Shown: positions 1 through 7,650 of the stretch, one piece after another
How positions within the stretch are numbered: the stretch's first letter is position 1
Layout: every line of letters begins with the position of its first letter
Assembly: GCA_937894825.1 (NCBI GenBank)
Contig: CALCQT010000423.1
Location: 1-15,067, forward strand
Reading direction: 5' to 3'
DNA from: an uncultured Anaerolineaceae bacterium
Lineage (GTDB): Bacteria > Chloroflexota > Anaerolineae > Anaerolineales > Anaerolineaceae
Length of the DNA stretch: 15,067 nucleotides
Made by a program: the position numbers and the translations under genes
The notes under the pieces: model-generated
Told to the model about the DNA's origin: nothing
The model's database searches: none
The model's input: the letters and a program-made list of their open reading frames with translations, nothing else

Positions 1-979
1 CCACCTCAACCGGCGCCTCTGTCCAGGTTGCCTCAGGAGAGTCGGCCACGGATTCCGGCTGAGAAAGCGCATCAACGACCGACGGCTCAGGCGTACCGGT
101 CGCAGTGGGTTCTTTCGTTAACGTAGCTGTTTCTTCCAGCGTTGCAGTGATGGTCGATGTATTGGTCGCGGTCGGCGTAATGGTCGGCGTTTTGGTCAAT
201 GGCATGCCGCTGACTGTAAACCGGCCGGAAGTATACCAGCGTTCGCCGGCAAAGATCTGCATCTCATATGCGCCTGGCAGCCAGACATCTGTATCTTCCG
301 GGTTACAAGTGCCGTAGCTGTATCCGCCGGTACTACCCACCTGAAACTGCGTCGAACTGCAAATTTCCGTCCAGTCATCCACACGGTACCAGACAAAGAA
401 GAATTGGCCATCCGGAATCATCTGATCGAAGCTGAAAAATCCGATCAACTGCGAAATGGGGTTTTCAAAGGTCTCGAAAACTTCAATCGGCAGCCCATCC
501 TCACCAAGCTGACGGGTGAACTGGATCGGGCTGAAGACAACACTGTCGCCGGGATTGGTTGAGTTGGTTGCGAGCGGACGCAGCGAGCCAGGGAAAGACG
601 GCGTATTGGTGATGGATGGCGTCTCTGTAACGGTAGGCGTCGCAGAAATCGTCGGCGTCTCGGTAATCGTGGATGTCAATGTGATGGTGGGGGTTAGTGT
701 GATGGTCGGAGAGGGGGGAAATACGCTGTAAATGGTGGTCTCGCCAAAGGTGTTGAGAAGAAATGCGGCTCCGAGCAGCAACAAAGAAGTCAGGATCAGA
801 CGCCAGCCGCTGGCAACGGTGGCCTGGCGTTTTTTGAAGTAGACGATGCGCTGACCGCGCCGGATGGTACCGACCCCCAGCAGGAAAGCCAGCAACGCAC
901 CACCCAGTGCCAGCAGGAAGGCTGCACCGATGCCGGCATTGATGTCTAACCCCAGATTGATCCGGTTAATGAAATCCAT
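1..979 (-). CDS. Membrane-anchored Thr/Pro-rich surface protein (3'-truncated by window edge)
   Basis: The frame is open from the ATG at 979-977 to the window edge, giving 326 residues without a stop; the C-terminus lies outside. Two hydrophobic segments (about residues 16-38 and 60-77) flank a basic loop (RRGQRIVYFKKRQ), predicting a membrane hairpin with the loop in the cytoplasm and the rest outside. Residues 90-128 form a Thr/Pro stalk (TPTITLTPTITLTSTIT type). Residues about 130-257 form a compact, aromatic-rich domain with only two cysteines (207 and 225), which could form a disulfide. A second Thr/Pro/Glu stretch starts near 262. I do not recognise the domain. The stalk style matches the sortase-fusion protein on the plus strand, so this is probably another surface protein. 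Its missing end could carry a sortase or sorting signal, which cannot be judged here. The gene starts 27 bases after the regulator's stop and has its own promoter-like sequence. No Shine-Dalgarno is visible. Confidence 0.85.
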   Translation of the reverse strand, partial: MDFINRINLGLDINAGIGAAFLLALGGALLAFLLGVGTIRRGQRIVYFKKRQATVASGWRLILTSLLLLGAAFLLNTFGETTIYSVFPPSPTITLTPTITLTSTITETPTISATPTVTETPSITNTPSFPGSLRPLATNSTNPGDSVVFSPIQFTRQLGEDGLPIEVFETFENPISQLIGFFSFDQMIPDGQFFFVWYRVDDWTEICSSTQFQVGSTGGYSYGTCNPEDTDVWLPGAYEMQIFAGERWYTSGRFTVSGMPLTKTPTITPTATNTSTITATLEETATLTKEPTATGTPEPSVVDALSQPESVADSPEATWTEAPVEV

Positions 980-992
980 GTGGGGGATTATA
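980..992 (-). promoter_or_regulatory. Extended -10 promoter, probably giving a leaderless mRNA
   Basis: On the minus strand the bases before the ATG at 979 read TGATATAATCCCCCAC. TATAAT lies at 992-987 with TG one base upstream (TGnTATAAT, an extended -10). Only seven bases separate TATAAT from the ATG, so transcription should begin at or next to the start codon. No -35 box of good quality and no ribosome-binding site is visible. The promoter lies in the 27-base gap after the RpiR-type gene, so the surface-protein gene can be expressed independently of the sugar operon. Confidence 0.55.
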
Positions 993-1006
993 TCACGCAG
1001 GAAATA

Positions 1007-1852
1007 CTATAACTTGTATTCAGAGAAGATAATTTCAGGTTTTTCCGCATTGCTTGCACTGATTGCTTCTTCACTCGTCACATAATGAAGCAATGCATCA
1101 ATCACAGCAAATTCGTTTAAATGCGAATAATTTTTATAATAGGAAAATGATTTCTCGCCTACCGAGGAAAGCAAGAGATAATCCGCCAGACGGCTGACCG
1201 GTGAAAACTCATAAGCCGTAATCGCGATCCGCTTCAAACCTTTTTCTTTGGCAAGTTCCATTCCCTGAACGACCTGTTTTGAACAACCAGACTGAGAGAT
1301 TGCAACCACGATATCACCGGTGTCCGCAAGATTGATGTGATTCAGGAAATATTCCGGCTGCGCCCCGTAAGAGCATTTAACGCCTAACCGCCCCAGACGA
1401 AAACCCATGTGCTGTGACAACGGGTTGGTATTTCCCACCGCAATAATGTGTGCCTGTCTGCAATTTTTGATCAGGTTTGCGCAATTTAAAATGATGCCAT
1501 GGTCCAGAGACTGTCCAATCTTCAGCATATTCGAAGCATACATTTTAAAAACGCCATAGACACTATCGTCTTCCCCATTGACCTCACTTCCATGGTCAAT
1601 TTGATTACGCCCAAAATCACGGGAAAGGATGATGCGCATTTGATAATAACCCTGATAACCGATATGTTTGCAGAAGCGAATCACCGTGGCGTCACTGACA
1701 TTACTATAGTTAGCCAACTCGGACACGTTTGCGTTGACCGCCAACTCGGGAAAACTCAAAATGAAATCAGCAACTTTCTTCTCGGAGGAGAAAATTTGAT
1801 CATAATTTTCCTTAATAGCCTCTATCACTGATTTTGACTGGATAATATCCAT
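1007..1852 (-). CDS. RpiR/MurR-family transcriptional regulator (HTH + SIS)
   Basis: This 281-residue protein has the usual length and order of the RpiR family. The N-terminal helix-turn-helix domain (about 1-77) contains the family pattern SELANYSNVSDATVIRFC (44-61) followed by KHIGYQGYYQMR. A sugar-phosphate-binding SIS domain (about 134-230) has AVGNTNP at the first phosphate loop and ISQSGCSKQV at the second. Such regulators usually sense a phosphosugar and control the adjacent catabolic genes. It lies downstream of the transporter, aldolase and kinase genes on the same strand, so it most likely controls that operon. I chose the ATG at 1852-1850 because a GAGGGGG Shine-Dalgarno sits six bases upstream; a GTG five codons earlier (1867) would start inside that site. 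It is separated by 255 bases from the kinase gene and may also have its own promoter. The effector is unknown; a sugar phosphate made by the neighbouring kinase is a plausible guess. Confidence 0.9.
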   Translation of the reverse strand: MDIIQSKSVIEAIKENYDQIFSSEKKVADFILSFPELAVNANVSELANYSNVSDATVIRFCKHIGYQGYYQMRIILSRDFGRNQIDHGSEVNGEDDSVYGVFKMYASNMLKIGQSLDHGIILNCANLIKNCRQAHIIAVGNTNPLSQHMGFRLGRLGVKCSYGAQPEYFLNHINLADTGDIVVAISQSGCSKQVVQGMELAKEKGLKRIAITAYEFSPVSRLADYLLLSSVGEKSFSYYKNYSHLNEFAVIDALLHYVTSEEAISASNAEKPEIIFSEYKL

Positions 1853-1889
1853 TTGTTTCCCCCTCACTTATTACGATAAAAATCTGTTT

Positions 1890-1930
1890 GCCTGAAAACA
1901 GGCTTTTTGCCTTTCCGAAATTTCTTTTCG
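1890..1930. promoter_or_regulatory. Dyad elements upstream of the RpiR-type gene (candidate autoregulatory site)
   Basis: Two dyads lie upstream of the regulator gene. GCCTG-AAAA-CAGGC (1890-1903) is followed by five T on the plus strand. CGAAA-TTTCT-TTTCG (1916-1930) contains the palindrome GAAATTTC (1917-1924). The second resembles the GAAAT-AAA-ATTTC dyad upstream of the operon's first gene (7690-7702) in its GAAA/TTTC half-sites. RpiR-type proteins commonly bind such A/T-rich palindromes, so it is a candidate operator, but this is inference. No clear -35/-10 pair was found in the 255-base gap. Confidence 0.3.
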
Positions 1931-2066
1931 TTTCCAAAAATCGTTCTCAATTTGATTAGAACATAAAATTCAACAGATTATTCTTTAGACTTCAAGCCTG
2001 ACTGAAATCGCAAGACATATCCGCTGCGTCAAGATGCATAGTACTGTTACTATTTTATCATTTGCC

Positions 2067-2083
2067 AAAACCGCTCTATGCGG
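2067..2083 (-). terminator. Weak terminator-like hairpin after the kinase gene
   Basis: On the minus strand, CCGC-ATAGA-GCGG (2083-2071) is followed by TTTT (2070-2067), 25 bases after the kinase stop codon. A four-base-pair stem is short, so it would be leaky at best. Read-through into the RpiR-type gene is likely. Confidence 0.25.
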
Positions 2084-2107
2084 ATACACGAAAAGTCTGG
2101 CGTATAC

Positions 2108-3301
2108 TCATTTCGCTTGCGAAACAAGCTGTGGAATAAATCCGCCTACAAACGCGTCCCCCAGCCCAATCGTCGTGGCGTTGTTCTCCTCAGCCTGAAT
2201 GCAGGCAAGGGAACACACGTTATCTGCCTCCAGCGCATTAATCTTTTCGGAAAACTGCCGCCCCGTTTCCTGCAATGGAGCACCCATTGTTTCACGATAA
2301 TCCAACATTGAAAAATCATCCCCGAGACGGAACCGCGTCCCAGCCATGGCAATACCGCCCTTCAACGCATTCTGATATCGACTGGCATTGTCGCCATATG
2401 CCAAAGCCCAATATCGTGTATGAACCACCAACACCGGGACCGGAATCCGCCTCCGGAGGTCCACCAGCCCTGTCAAGACAGCCTCAGGGTCCAGGAGTGC
2501 GATTTTCCTGCCGATGTACCCCTGAAATTCATCTTCATTCAAGCTGTAAATATGAATCCTGCGCAGAAGTTTCCGCCGGACCAACTCGCTAAAACCGCTG
2601 AGATGGAAACAGCCATCCTCATAAAAAACCTGTGCATCCAGCGGCAATTTCTCCATTGCCAGATTCAGTTCATTCAGTCTGCTTTCCAACAAGGCTTCAT
2701 CCTGCATACCATTAAACCCGGAGACCAAAAACACGCTCGCCTCGGATATAAGATCACCTAACTGCGGGCTGAGACGCATCAGCATATTATCCAGGTCATT
2801 CACATAAATGATCCGGTTTGCTCTGCCGGTCCGAATATAAATATCGTTGGCGTTAACAATTGTTCCATCGTGATATTGGATAATCAGGTGCGGGTAAAGC
2901 TGTTCATCATCCGCGCTGCAGATGTATCGGCAGCTTTCAGGCAGCAGATTTCGAACATGCGGATTGATGGTCACCAGATGCGCCCATGAATCAAACCCGA
3001 TTTTATCCATCGCGATTGCCGCGCGGACCGAAGTGCCGCCCAGTGTAATGCGCCTGGAAAAATATTGCGAGAAATCTTCAATGATCCGGGGATCATGGAC
3101 AAAGCGCTCTCCACCCGTTTCATCCCGCAAAAAGCTCAGGATGGAAATAACGAGGTCCCGCTCGTTGGCAATTTCGATTTTTGAGGATAATTCTTCATCC
3201 TTAATTTCATATTTCCGAATTAGTGTCTCCAAAATCGCCGAATCCCACCGGATTTCGTAATCAATATTATTCCCTAATCCCAATACGATTTTTCCCTGCA
3301 T
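2108..3301 (-). CDS. ADP-dependent sugar kinase (ADP-PFK / ADP-glucokinase family)
   Basis: The 397-residue protein has hallmarks of the ADP-dependent glucokinase/phosphofructokinase family in the ribokinase-like fold. Near the C-terminus, TTIGLGDAFVGGF holds the catalytic Asp (D382) in the GLGD motif. Other family-like pieces are ETGGERFV (61-68), LGGTSVRAA (87-95), the LNEDEF helix, and VVHTRYW before the nucleotide region. These enzymes phosphorylate glucose or fructose 6-phosphate using ADP and produce AMP. Family membership is well supported; the sugar acted on is not resolved by eye. It lies 116 bases after a class II aldolase gene. Fructose 6-phosphate, giving the aldolase substrate fructose 1,6-bisphosphate, is therefore attractive, but another ketose is possible. 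The ATG at 3301 has an AGGA ribosome-binding site seven bases upstream. The family is best known from archaea and animals, so its place in a bacterial ABC sugar operon is notable. Confidence 0.87.
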   Translation of the reverse strand: MQGKIVLGLGNNIDYEIRWDSAILETLIRKYEIKDEELSSKIEIANERDLVISILSFLRDETGGERFVHDPRIIEDFSQYFSRRITLGGTSVRAAIAMDKIGFDSWAHLVTINPHVRNLLPESCRYICSADDEQLYPHLIIQYHDGTIVNANDIYIRTGRANRIIYVNDLDNMLMRLSPQLGDLISEASVFLVSGFNGMQDEALLESRLNELNLAMEKLPLDAQVFYEDGCFHLSGFSELVRRKLLRRIHIYSLNEDEFQGYIGRKIALLDPEAVLTGLVDLRRRIPVPVLVVHTRYWALAYGDNASRYQNALKGGIAMAGTRFRLGDDFSMLDYRETMGAPLQETGRQFSEKINALEADNVCSLACIQAEENNATTIGLGDAFVGGFIPQLVSQAK

Positions 3302-3363
3302 CTTCTCATCCTGTCACGATTTGCCACGCGCGATTAAAACGTCAAAAGTATAAGAGAATTTCC

Positions 3364-3399
3364 ACCGCAGGACGGCGTTTTCGGATGCCGCCCTGCGGT
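3364..3399 (-). promoter_or_regulatory. Intercistronic stem-loop between aldolase and kinase genes
   Basis: A 13-base-pair stem (arms 3364-3376 and 3387-3399) with a 10-base loop lies 18 bases past the aldolase stop. In minus-strand RNA the single imperfect position is a G-U wobble, whereas in plus-strand RNA it would be an A-C mismatch, so the structure suits minus-strand transcripts. No U-run follows it, so it is more likely an mRNA processing or stability element than a complete terminator. Confidence 0.5.
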
Positions 3400-3417
3400 C
3401 CACGTATGCAAGCAGTT

Positions 3418-4278
3418 TTAATAGAGAGATGCTTTTCCAACCGCATTGAATAATTCAATTTTGTTATACGCCACGGTTTTCATCGCATCCATACAAGGCG
3501 GTTCGACCACGTTGGGTTCCCTTAAACTGGCATCCAATAAAACTTCGCGCATTTTCGTGAAATACGCCGCTTTAATATCACTTGAAATATTGATCTTATT
3601 AATGCCCAGCTTAACCGATTCACTGATTTCGGAATCACGATTATTCGAACCGCCATGCAAAACCAGCGGGATGGATACTTTGGACTTTATCTCCTTCAAC
3701 AGATCAAGCTTCAGTTCCGGCTTCATGCCCTTTGGATAGATACCGTGGGAAGTCCCGATGGCGATTGCCAGCGTATCGATCCCGGTCGCTTCGACGAATT
3801 TGACCGCGTCCTCCGGTCGGGTATAAATGATTTCTTCCGCCCCGGCTTCGGCCTGTGAATCGGTGGACCCGATTGTCCCCAGTTCCCCCTCTACCGAAAT
3901 GTCTACGGCATGCGCCGCCTCGACCACTTTTTTGCAGATTGCGATGTTCTCATCAAAGGGAAGGTGAGAGCCGTCAATCATCACCGAGGTAAATCCACTC
4001 TGAATCGCTAACTGGACCTGCTCAAAATTGCCCCCGTGATCCAAATGGACGCAAATCGGGAGAGCGGTTTTATTGGCCTTCGCGGCAATGGCAGCCACGA
4101 TTTCAACGCCGGTAAACCTCAGTTCATCCGGATGAATCGCAATAATCAGAGGCGCCTGTTTTTCCTCCGACGCTTCAATAATCCCGTTTAACATTGAATA
4201 ATCACTGATATTAAATGCCGGTACAGCAAAAAAATGTTTGTTCGCGACCGCCAATAAATCCCTCATATTCATTAACAT
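3418..4278 (-). CDS. Class II ketose-bisphosphate aldolase (FBA/KbaY/GatY type)
   Basis: The 286-residue protein is a zinc-dependent class II aldolase, which splits a ketose bisphosphate into dihydroxyacetone phosphate and an aldehyde, normally glyceraldehyde 3-phosphate. HLDHGG supplies the catalytic Asp (D80) and a zinc ligand (H81). GTSHG (H178) and LHGGSN (H208) supply the other two zinc histidines. NISSD (from N230) is the phosphate/DHAP-binding strand, and VEGELG (129-134) is also conserved. Length and motifs are intact. Fructose versus tagatose bisphosphate cannot be told by eye. I start at the ATG at 4278 because AAGGA lies eight bases upstream and the protein then begins MLMNMRDLL, as in related enzymes. 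A TTG start at 4323, overlapping the upstream permease stop, gives an unlikely lysine-rich extension. Together with the ADP-dependent kinase it would channel the imported sugar into lower glycolysis. Confidence 0.93.
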   Translation of the reverse strand: MLMNMRDLLAVANKHFFAVPAFNISDYSMLNGIIEASEEKQAPLIIAIHPDELRFTGVEIVAAIAAKANKTALPICVHLDHGGNFEQVQLAIQSGFTSVMIDGSHLPFDENIAICKKVVEAAHAVDISVEGELGTIGSTDSQAEAGAEEIIYTRPEDAVKFVEATGIDTLAIAIGTSHGIYPKGMKPELKLDLLKEIKSKVSIPLVLHGGSNNRDSEISESVKLGINKINISSDIKAAYFTKMREVLLDASLREPNVVEPPCMDAMKTVAYNKIELFNAVGKASLY

Positions 4279-4319
4279 AGATTTTTTCCTTTTTTGTTTT
4301 GTATAAATAGATTTTTTAA

Positions 4320-5165
4320 TCAACTCTTCACTGACCCCGCCGTCATCCCTTCAAGGAAATAACGCTGGAAGAATAAAAACAACAATAGAACCGGCAAACA
4401 TCCCAAAATGCTCATCGCCATCATCTCATTCCATTCATAAGAATGCTGCCCCATCAGTTGTTGAATTCCGATCGGAACGGTCCGCATGTCGATCGTTTTG
4501 GTCAAGGTCAGCGCAAAAAGATACTCGTTCCAGGCTTGCATGAACGTGTACATGCCGACAGAGATAAGCCCGGGAATTGAAATCGGAACCAGAACATTCC
4601 AAAGCGCGCGGAACCGGCTCCCCCCGTCAATCATGACCGCTTCATCCAACTCGGCAGGCAGCGTATTGAAATATCCCGTCAGCATAATGATCGCGTAAGG
4701 AAGCGTGAACACCATATAGGTGAGAATCAGGGCCCAGTAGGTGTTAAAAAGTTTCAACGTCACGATCAGGCCGAAATAGGGGATCAACAGCGTTATCGGC
4801 GGAACAGCCTGAACACTGATAATCAGCATATTCAACGGTTTTTTCAGTTTAAAATCAAACCGGCTAAAGCAATAGGCAGCTAAAATGGATACAAACAATG
4901 TGAACAGTGTCACCGCCGATGAGACCAGATAACTATTTATGAAGAACCGCACCTTGACCGGGTCGGAAAGAATGGACTTATATGCGGAAAACGAAAAATT
5001 ATCCGATAAAAATTTCGGAGGAAACGCAAATATTTCCGTATTTGGTTTAAACGAAGATAAAAGCATCCAAAGCACCGGGAATCCGGCATATATTGCGCCG
5101 ATCATCAACAAAACAACCACAAAAAATGTGCTGATAATCCGGCGGTTTCCCTTTTTCGAGTTCAT
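4320..5165 (-). CDS. CUT1 sugar ABC transporter permease (MalG/UgpE type)
   Basis: This 281-residue integral membrane protein has six predicted membrane segments and the shape of the second permease of carbohydrate ABC importers (binding-protein-dependent transport inner-membrane component). The cytoplasmic EAA loop, which docks the ATPase, is visible as DEAVMIDGGSRFRALWNV (174-191) followed by LVPISIPG. The first segment is near 10-30, with the extracytoplasmic SSFKPNTEIFAFPP stretch typical of this subunit. The ATG at 5165-5163 lies one base after the upstream permease's stop, so the two are probably translationally coupled. Its stop (TGA, 4322-4320) is followed 41 bases later by the aldolase gene. 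The substrate is not apparent from sequence. Confidence 0.93.
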   Translation of the reverse strand: MNSKKGNRRIISTFFVVVLLMIGAIYAGFPVLWMLLSSFKPNTEIFAFPPKFLSDNFSFSAYKSILSDPVKVRFFINSYLVSSAVTLFTLFVSILAAYCFSRFDFKLKKPLNMLIISVQAVPPITLLIPYFGLIVTLKLFNTYWALILTYMVFTLPYAIIMLTGYFNTLPAELDEAVMIDGGSRFRALWNVLVPISIPGLISVGMYTFMQAWNEYLFALTLTKTIDMRTVPIGIQQLMGQHSYEWNEMMAMSILGCLPVLLLFLFFQRYFLEGMTAGSVKS

Positions 5166-5166
5166 G

Positions 5167-6066
5167 TTAATCTCTCGCTTTCTGAGTTCTCACGTAGACG
5201 AAAGCCAGCAGCATCGAGAAAAGCAGAATAATCACCGCACTGGCTGAAGCCAATGAGAATTGATATTTGCTGAAGGCCAATTTATAGGTATACGTGCTCA
5301 GCATTTCCGTCGCTCGAATGGGTCCGCCGCCGGTCGTCATCCAGACCAGCGTGAATTGCTGCATCGTCCAGATACAATCCAGCATAGCCATACTGACGAT
5401 GATCGGTTTCAACTGTGGGATTGTGATATAAACAAATCGCTGCACCGGATTGGCGCCGTCAACTTCGGCCGCTTCATACAGATCAACCGAAATTCCTTGC
5501 AGTCCTGCCAGCAGACTGACCATATAAAAGGGATACCCCGACCAAATATTGATAAAAATCAATGCATACAGCGCTGTGTTCCTGGAACCCAGCCATTCTA
5601 TTTTTTGGCTGATTATTCCGAGCTGTTCAAGAAAATAATTGATAATTCCATTCGGATTCAACAACAATCGCCACAAAATCGCAATAATTGCCGCTGTGAA
5701 TACCCAGGGCAGCACGTAAATTACCCGAAATAAGGACCGGATCGAAGGATGAATCCGTTTGGTGTTCAGCAGCATTGCAAAGGTCAGGCCGATGATCATG
5801 TGGAAAATAACGCTCGCGACCGTAAACAGGAAGGTATTTTTCACACTTTGATGGAAATTTTTATCGGTCAGAATTTCCAGATAATTATCGATCCCTGCAA
5901 ATTGCGGGTCTTTATTCATAATCACATTATCCATGAAAGAATATCCGATGACCATCACAATCGGCAGCAACATCAGGATCAGCATCAGCAGGATTGTCGG
6001 TGACAGGTAAAAATAAGGGAGCAATCTTTTTCTGAATATATTGGGGCTGCTTTTCAGAATTGACAC
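5167..6066 (-). CDS. CUT1 sugar ABC transporter permease (MalF/UgpA type)
   Basis: This 299-residue membrane protein is the first permease of a carbohydrate ABC importer. It has about six membrane segments. The EAA loop reads YEAAEVDGANPVQRFVYI (197-214) then TIPQLKP, and the sequence LPWVFTAAIIAILWRLLL (119-136) is typical of UgpA-like subunits. It pairs with the downstream permease (one-base gap) and should form the channel for the sugar delivered by the solute-binding protein. I chose the GTG at 6066-6064 because AAAGGAG lies about ten bases upstream and no ATG occurs before the first membrane segment. No ATP-binding subunit is encoded nearby, which is common for CUT1 systems served by a shared MsmK/UgpC-like ATPase. 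Confidence 0.93.
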   Translation of the reverse strand: MSILKSSPNIFRKRLLPYFYLSPTILLMLILMLLPIVMVIGYSFMDNVIMNKDPQFAGIDNYLEILTDKNFHQSVKNTFLFTVASVIFHMIIGLTFAMLLNTKRIHPSIRSLFRVIYVLPWVFTAAIIAILWRLLLNPNGIINYFLEQLGIISQKIEWLGSRNTALYALIFINIWSGYPFYMVSLLAGLQGISVDLYEAAEVDGANPVQRFVYITIPQLKPIIVSMAMLDCIWTMQQFTLVWMTTGGGPIRATEMLSTYTYKLAFSKYQFSLASASAVIILLFSMLLAFVYVRTQKARD

Positions 6067-6350
6067 CAGTTTTGTTCTCCTTTCCTCTTTTATGCGCGTT
6101 TGTTTCCCGTTTCAACAGCATTCCACAGGCAGACGATCTCTTTAGTTCATTCTTCAGGAATAAAGCGGAACGATACATCCCGGTCCGTATTCATTCGCTA
6201 CGTTCCAAAATTACGGGGGAATGACCAGGAGCCCTCCCCCGCAACGGATTTATTGTTTCTGCCAGGACGCTGACAGTTAGCAGTTTCCTTTGGTTTTCTG
6301 ATCAACAGCTTTGAATCAGCGCTTTTTCAAGAAAACCGGATATTTTTCGA
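6067..6350 (-). other. 284-base gap between binding protein and permease genes, with hairpin
   Basis: No gene was found here. The main element is a stem-loop: CGGGGGA (6214-6220) pairs with TCCCCCG (6235-6241) around a 14-base loop. On the minus strand it is followed by TAATTTT. This could act as a partial terminator or RNA-processing barrier. It would give more binding-protein mRNA than permease mRNA, as described for malE-malF spacers. The ribosome-binding site of the first permease (AAAGGAG) is at the gap's end. Confidence 0.5.
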
Positions 6351-7610
6351 TCAGAATTCTTTTTCCCACGCTGCCTGGGCATTTGCCAACGCTTCGTCCA
6401 CAGTCTGATCACCTTCCAGCAAAAGCTGGAATTCTTCGTCAAAGGTCCGCATCAAATCTTCAGCGACCGGGAGGCCGACAAATTCGTTCGCCGGATAAAT
6501 CGTTTTATAAATTTCAAACGCATCCGTGAACAAGGGATCGCTGCCCGACAGATCGGGTTCGGAATTGACGTTGCCCGGGAAAGCATTCGCGATGGTGGCC
6601 AGTTCTGAGTTAATTTCTTCGCTCATCAGGAATTCAACCAGTTTCCAGGCCTCGGCTTTATGCTCGCTGTTTTCAGCAATCCCGATACCCCAGGAGGCAT
6701 AAGGCAGACCGCGCGTACCTTCATAATCATCGGCAGCCGGGACAGGCGCCAAACTGAAGTTCATTTCGGGATTCCGTTCGCGGATCAGGTTAATATGCGC
6801 CAGGGTGTCGATCATCATGCCAACACGACCATTGGTGAATTCTTCCACCTTATCCTGCTCCTTCATGGTGAAAGCGCCCGGAGCAATCAAACCGTCGTCA
6901 TAAAGCGCCTTAATATATTCAACCGCGCTCTTCACATCGTCATTGGTCAGATCCGGTTGGCCATCTTTCAGCATGCTCTTGCCGGAGGCCCAAACCCAGG
7001 ACATCACATCATTTTGAATCCCGTTGGGAGCTTCCAGCGATAACGGCAGCACCCAGCCGGAAACGTTATTCTCGGAACTGGTCAACGCTTTGGCAGCTTC
7101 TGCAAATTCGGTCCGATTGGACGGAGCAGATTCAATTTCCGCTGCGCTCAAAAGATCGTCATTGATGAAAACAGGATAGACAAAATTGACCACCGGGATC
7201 ATATAGGTCGCCCCGTTTAATTGAATCTGTGAGGCCAGTTGGCTGTCATCATAATTCGCCTCGGCAATCAGCGCTGACAGATCGGCAATGGCGCCCTGTT
7301 TCACAAAATCGTTGACCCAGGCCCCGTCCAAGCCAACCACATCAGACATGGTTCCGGTTGCGGCGCCTGCCACAACCTGTTCACGGGTTGATGAATACGG
7401 GCCGCTTACCAATTCAACTTTGATCCCCGGGTTCGCGGCTTCGAATCGGTCGATAATCGCCCGGAAAGCACCGGCAGGAAGTTCCGGTTCCCACCACTGG
7501 GAAAACTCAAGCGTCACCGTTTCCTGAGCAAAAACCGGCGCAATACCGGTCAGGATCGAAGTTGTTAAAACAACAGCAGCAAGCAATACTCTTAACAAAT
7601 TCTTCTTCAT
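6351..7610 (-). CDS. Sugar ABC transporter solute-binding protein (SBP family 1)
   Basis: The 419-residue protein has an N-terminal signal peptide (KK, hydrophobic core, then PVFA|QE with cleavage predicted after A28). It is followed by a family 1 extracellular solute-binding fold as in maltose- and glycerol-phosphate-type binding proteins. Recognisable pieces are LEFSQWWEPE at the mature N-terminus, VVAGAATGTMSDVVGLDG in the first lobe, and GLPYASWGIGIAENSEHKAEAWKLVEFL near the C-terminal lobe. It captures a sugar outside the membrane for the two downstream permeases. The ATG at 7610 has AAGGA seven to eight bases upstream. It is the first gene of the operon behind a strong promoter. There is no lipobox cysteine, unlike most binding proteins of single-membrane bacteria, so anchoring may depend on an uncleaved signal or another mechanism. 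The ligand is unknown. Confidence 0.93.
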   Translation of the reverse strand: MKKNLLRVLLAAVVLTTSILTGIAPVFAQETVTLEFSQWWEPELPAGAFRAIIDRFEAANPGIKVELVSGPYSSTREQVVAGAATGTMSDVVGLDGAWVNDFVKQGAIADLSALIAEANYDDSQLASQIQLNGATYMIPVVNFVYPVFINDDLLSAAEIESAPSNRTEFAEAAKALTSSENNVSGWVLPLSLEAPNGIQNDVMSWVWASGKSMLKDGQPDLTNDDVKSAVEYIKALYDDGLIAPGAFTMKEQDKVEEFTNGRVGMMIDTLAHINLIRERNPEMNFSLAPVPAADDYEGTRGLPYASWGIGIAENSEHKAEAWKLVEFLMSEEINSELATIANAFPGNVNSEPDLSGSDPLFTDAFEIYKTIYPANEFVGLPVAEDLMRTFDEEFQLLLEGDQTVDEALANAQAAWEKEF

Positions 7611-7650
7611 ATGTGTTTCCTTTCCAAATAGAACGTTATTGATAAGCGTT

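Noticed and set aside
1853..1867. GTG start five codons upstream for the RpiR-type gene
   Set aside because: It would begin inside the GAGGGGG ribosome-binding site of the ATG at 1852, which gives a normal family N-terminus.
4279..4323. TTG start for the aldolase overlapping the permease stop
   Set aside because: It adds a lysine-rich extension not expected in the family, and the ATG at 4278 has its own AAGGA site.
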